Positions 60,351-64,000 of a stretch of 64,000 nucleotides of DNA are shown here, piece after piece. Under the pieces are notes generated by a model. It ran no database searches and was not told the origin of the DNA. It saw nothing but the letters and a program-made list of their open reading frames with translations. Positions within the stretch are counted from its first letter, which is position 1, and each line of letters opens with the position of its first letter. Origin of the DNA: Calvatia gigantea (Eukaryota > Basidiomycota > Agaricomycetes > Agaricales > Lycoperdaceae); assembly GCA_025093985.1 (NCBI GenBank), contig JACAAK010000004.1, forward strand, positions 1,922,001 through 1,986,000, given 5' to 3'. Position numbers and translations under genes: made by a program.

Positions 60351-62818
60351 ATGGTCTCATATTCTACGCGAGACTCTCATCTACGAAACCGCGTGGTGGA
60401 GACACAGCCTAACAGGGGTCCGGCAACCCAGGTGGAGGGGCAAACATCGAAATTATCGCAATTCTGGTTCAAGTGGGACATAGAAAGGACGGAATGGAAT
60501 ATTCTCCTCGCCTCTACAGCACTCAAATTTCTTCTGTATCCTGCGTAGTGAGTCTGTAAAGGGCTATGCGGCTTTCTGTGCTCTTAACGCACGAATCTCA
60601 GTCGTTCCACAGACTTCGAAGTCCATAGGAACTGGCTAGCGATCACTCACAGTCTCCCAATGTCAAAATGGTATTACGATGTAAGTACCCGCCTTGTAAT
60701 ACTTATATATGCGGTGCTGCAACGGCCTTGTACACCCCCCCTTTGACAGACTACGTCCGAATGGAGTGCGATTCCATTCCTCGTCTTCCTCTTCGTGGAA
60801 GTTAACGTGATCTCTAGCATTGGATTACCCACCATTCTTTGCATACTTTGAGAAGCTGCTCTCTATACCAGCATATTTCATTGACCCAGGGATTGTCGAC
60901 CTCAATAACCTCAGCTATGACGCCTGGTCTGTTCTTGCTTACCAGCGGACAACTGTTATTCTTACAGAGTTGGTGCTTGGCGCCGTGCTTCTCAAGTAGG
61001 TTCCTTTGAATTATTACTTCAAATAACACCTTAGCCTTGAAAAAATAGGTTCGTTCGGGGTGCCATTGACCCGCCTACACAACGCATAATATCAGCTTCG
61101 ATCTTCTTACATCCCGGCTTCCTTATTGTGGATCATATACACTTTCAGTATAACGGTCTATTGTTTGGTATTATGCTGTGGTCAATATTCATGGCTCGTC
61201 ACGTAAGTCGGACTGGGAAACCCAAAACCTGAACTGAAGTCCTCTTCAGGGAAATAAATTGGCGAGTGGTGTGCTCTTCGCTGTATTGCTCAACTTCAAA
61301 CATATATACATGTACCTTGCGGTATGTCCATTCAGGATTCGGAGCTGGACTACCCTTTTTCCTTACAACATTCATAGCCCGCTTACTTCATTTATTTGTT
61401 GCGATCTTTCTGTATGACGCCCTCTGGGCAACCCGAAATCAAGAACTTCGTTTCTCTTGCGAACGCCGTCATTGGGGTGTTCCTGGCTTCCTTTGGGCCG
61501 TTTATCTTGATGGGGCAGATACCTCAGGTTTTGTCAAGACTCTTTCCTTTCACTCGTGGACTCAACCACGCATACTGGGCACCGAACTTTTGGGCCTTGG
61601 TCACAGCGCTTGATCGCGTTCTGCTTCGCTGTATGGTCCATACCCTTTGCTTGGCAATACCCCAGCTGACGAGTCTTACTCCCGGATAGTCGCTAAGACA
61701 GGTTTAGATATACCTATCAATGAATCTGGTGTAGCCTCGACATCGCGAGGTCTCATCGGCGATACGGTTTTCGCGGTCATACCTAACGTCAAGCCCATCC
61801 ACACATTTATCATCACTCTGGCATTCCAGTCGGTATGTGGCTTTTCCCCTGGTAACGTCAAGGGTGTCACGCCTAAAGACGCCCTTCCCCATTTCGACAA
61901 ACAGGTGATACTGATTAAGCTATGGCGAAATCCGACGTACAAATCTTTTTTGACCGCGTTGACATTATGCGGTTATACGTCATTCCTGTTTGGTTGGCAT
62001 GTCCATGAGAAGGCCGTTCTTCTGTTCCTTGTCCCCTTGAGGTTTGCAGTCGCGTTTTCAATAATGTTAACATACAAGAACTGACATTTATTCTAAGCTT
62101 GCTCGCAACAGAAAGACATGCCTATTTCCGGACGTTCATCCTGTGTAATATTGCAGGAATATTTGGCCTTTTCCCACTCATTTTCACTCCAGGCGGTATG
62201 TCCCTTAACCTGCCAAAAATAGGCGGAGCTGATAAGCCATGGTGATATGCCAGAATCAATTGTCAAAGTCCTATACTCAACCGCATGGATTATACATGTC
62301 TACCTCCCGCTCCGACGCCAGGTATATGAGTGAGTACACTCTCCTATTCTCTTATCTGACAAAAGTCATCCGCTTAATATCCGTCATCTGTTCCTGCACT
62401 CCCTTTATTTCGGTGGACTCCGTTGTCCCTCCTTGCTCTGCTGCCGTGATTACCCTCATATATACTTCGGGCCGAACTTCTCATTGGCGATGGTCGAACA
62501 ACGCGTAACAGATACCCCAGATCACTGGTGTTCGTCATTATGGACATGACGGAGAAGCTATATCTCGCTGGCTTCCCCTTCTTACTCGCCTTTGTCAGTC
62601 TTTTCCCTGCATACATGAACCGACGAGGGGGTGCGAGTGGGACCACGGTTGATGCCGGAACTGGCGAAAAAACAGAGGGATCGGCGATGGAGTTCCTGCC
62701 TCTCATGGTCACAAGTGTCTATTGTGCATTGGGTATCGTTTGGGGGTACTTGAGATTATTGTTCATTTATTTGAATGAAGAAAGGACGTATCAGGGACAA
62801 CTCAGTACAATACGATAA
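60351..62818 (+). CDS. ALG8: ALG8-like dolichyl-phosphate-glucose alpha-glucosyltransferase
   Basis: This ER membrane enzyme of the N-glycan pathway adds the second glucose to the dolichol-linked oligosaccharide (ALG6/ALG8 family). The ATG at 60351 ([16 protein letters not shown]) is preceded in frame by GTG. Typical blocks are [103 protein letters not shown] and [16 protein letters not shown]. The C-terminal end ([39 protein letters not shown]) matches the ALG8 tail. Around 62320-62520 the exon joint before MTEKLYLA is unclear, and several introns upstream are approximate. Multiple TM helices are evident. ALG6 is a possible alternative. Confidence 0.85.
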
Positions 62819-64000
62819 ATATACCTACCTTCCAGTAACTCACTGTCCTCGACCAATGCTGGTGAGACTTTATCCAGGACAGATTTTGGAAAGATTTGTC
62901 GATGCACTATTAGTTGAGGGACCCACCCCATCCTATCATGTAGGTGCTTCGGTGGACCAATCCTGTTCGCTCATCCGCTTGCTACGATTGCCCTGTATCC
63001 GCGGCTCTGTTTTTGCGGTTGTCCGGGAGTTCATTGCATAACAGTTGACCTTTGCCTGAAGGCGTGAACTCCGGACAATCTACCACTTCCAAGACTGAGA
63101 TGAGTATGAGTCGCCTAGCATTCTGTTATCGTAAACGAAGGATTGGGACTTCGGGCTGGGCGTCATAGACATCTTACATCCATGGGGTTCTCGCAGTGCA
63201 CTCGCCCTGTTAAGCAGGGCGGTCCTGCGAGTTTTCATTGTATCAGACGAATTGAACCGCTTGGGGTTTTGTGGGTGCCCCAGGGGGGAGATGCTCTAGG
63301 CCCGGCCAATGTCAGGATCCTCCTGGCTTGTGAAACTTGATGTAGGCCGGGTTTCAGGCGATTTACCTTCGTACGCGCTTTTCCGTTAGGCCCATTCTTA
63401 TTTCCACAGAAGGCATGGTCGTTGACACGATTCGAAACAACCAACGGATTTGACCCAAAATTTTGACTAAGGCGTCATCATTCTTTGCGGAGTTTTCTGG
63501 ACGACACAATATATACCACAATGGCTGGCCATAGCCCCGCAGCGGTAACTTCCACTACGAGGCGCTGCCGAAATCGGTGCAGTAGAAGTCAGGGCCGAGA
63601 ATAATGAAGTTAAAACCTGTCTTGCGGGAGCCTCGTGTATGGTGACGACCATGAGTTTTGTCCCAGCACTCACTAATTGGTTAGCGATCTGTCGGTACCG
63701 AGGGTTCTCCTTCTCGTGCCTGTTTTCTTATAGCTTACACCCTGACATTGAAGATGAATTGAAGGGGCAGGTCGGCGGATCACGAAAAACGGTTCTGGAT
63801 TCTTGGGCACCTCTTTTCCGCCGAACTGGTAGACAGGGCCCGGAGATCGCGACATTCCTTGAGCATTCATTTGAATAGCAAGTGCTAGGTCCTTCCGTCC
63901 CGATGTTTCTAGTCACAATCATCATCATAATCCAATGTTGGCTTGATGTGGAGCTACACAAAACTGGTTTCTTACATCGAGTCATGAATGATAGATATGG
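62819..64000. other. Window end without supported genes
   Basis: Short frames here (for example + 62775-63041, + 63639-63878) lack recognisable domains or clear splice patterns. The only structure noticed is a nested inverted repeat at 63190-63231. A gene might start beyond the window edge. Confidence 0.4.
63190..63231. repeat. Nested hairpin-forming inverted repeat
   Basis: Outer stem CTCGCAG/CTGCGAG (63190-63196 with 63225-63231) encloses an inner stem CGCCCTG/CAGGGCG (63203-63209 with 63215-63221) with a TTAAG loop. A T-run follows just after. Direct observation; function unknown. Confidence 0.6.

Noticed and set aside
63639..63878. Plus-strand 79-residue frame near the window end
   Set aside because: No recognisable domain or splice partner. 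Cannot be supported without sequence beyond the window.

Overview
This is nuclear DNA of a filamentous basidiomycete, most likely an Agaricomycete. Genes are dense on both strands. Nearly every coding region is cut by many short introns of about 48-65 nt with GT...AG ends and CTRAY-like branch sites. The gene set is fungal: retromer and GARP subunits, a Rim15-type kinase, Imp2, Vma21 and a BGL2-like glucanase. I see no transposon, tRNA, rRNA or CRISPR array. Exon joins were made by eye from open frames, splice sites and family consensus. Coordinates of multi-exon genes give the outer ATG and stop.

Left third (1-25.9 kb). In order: a membrane-anchored M28 peptidase of the glutamate carboxypeptidase II type (+); a coiled-coil/proline-rich protein of unknown function (-); a signal-peptide/single-TM protein with a PPxY tail motif (-); GTP cyclohydrolase II for riboflavin (+); an anchored GH17 glucanase (+); a secreted M24 aminopeptidase-P-like protein (+); Vps17 (-) divergent from a Pex14-like protein (+); a possible 33-residue Cys microprotein (+); a short-form tRNase Z (+) ending 18 bp from the convergent THOC7-like gene (-); and Vps52 (-).

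Middle (26-48.3 kb). A SLIP-GC/dynamin-like GTPase (+) carries SUMO-consensus motifs in its N-terminus. It is followed by an unknown Q/P/S-rich protein (-), Rpn11 of the proteasome lid (+), mitochondrial ribosomal protein bS18m (-), a very large Rim15/Greatwall-type PAS-kinase-receiver protein (+), and a ubiquitin-interacting-motif protein (+).

Right (48.9-64 kb). An MFS sugar porter (+) contains a 4-nt microexon. Then come the mitochondrial inner-membrane peptidase Imp2 (-), a head-to-head pair of ribonucleotide reductase small-subunit genes (the left copy has a one-base frameshift in a conserved exon), a disordered Ser/Pro-rich protein (+), and Vma21 (-) divergent from the ER glucosyltransferase ALG8 (+). 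The last 1.2 kb holds no gene I can support.

The genes are mostly housekeeping: endosome/Golgi traffic (VPS17, VPS52), proteostasis (RPN11, UIM protein), nucleotide and vitamin supply (RNR2 pair, RIB1), and organelle biogenesis (IMP2, bS18m, PEX14-like, VMA21, ALG8). I found no convincing new multi-gene system. The most notable signals are the inverted RNR2 duplication with an MCB-bearing shared promoter, the 4-nt microexon, the microprotein, and a near-perfect 41-bp palindrome.
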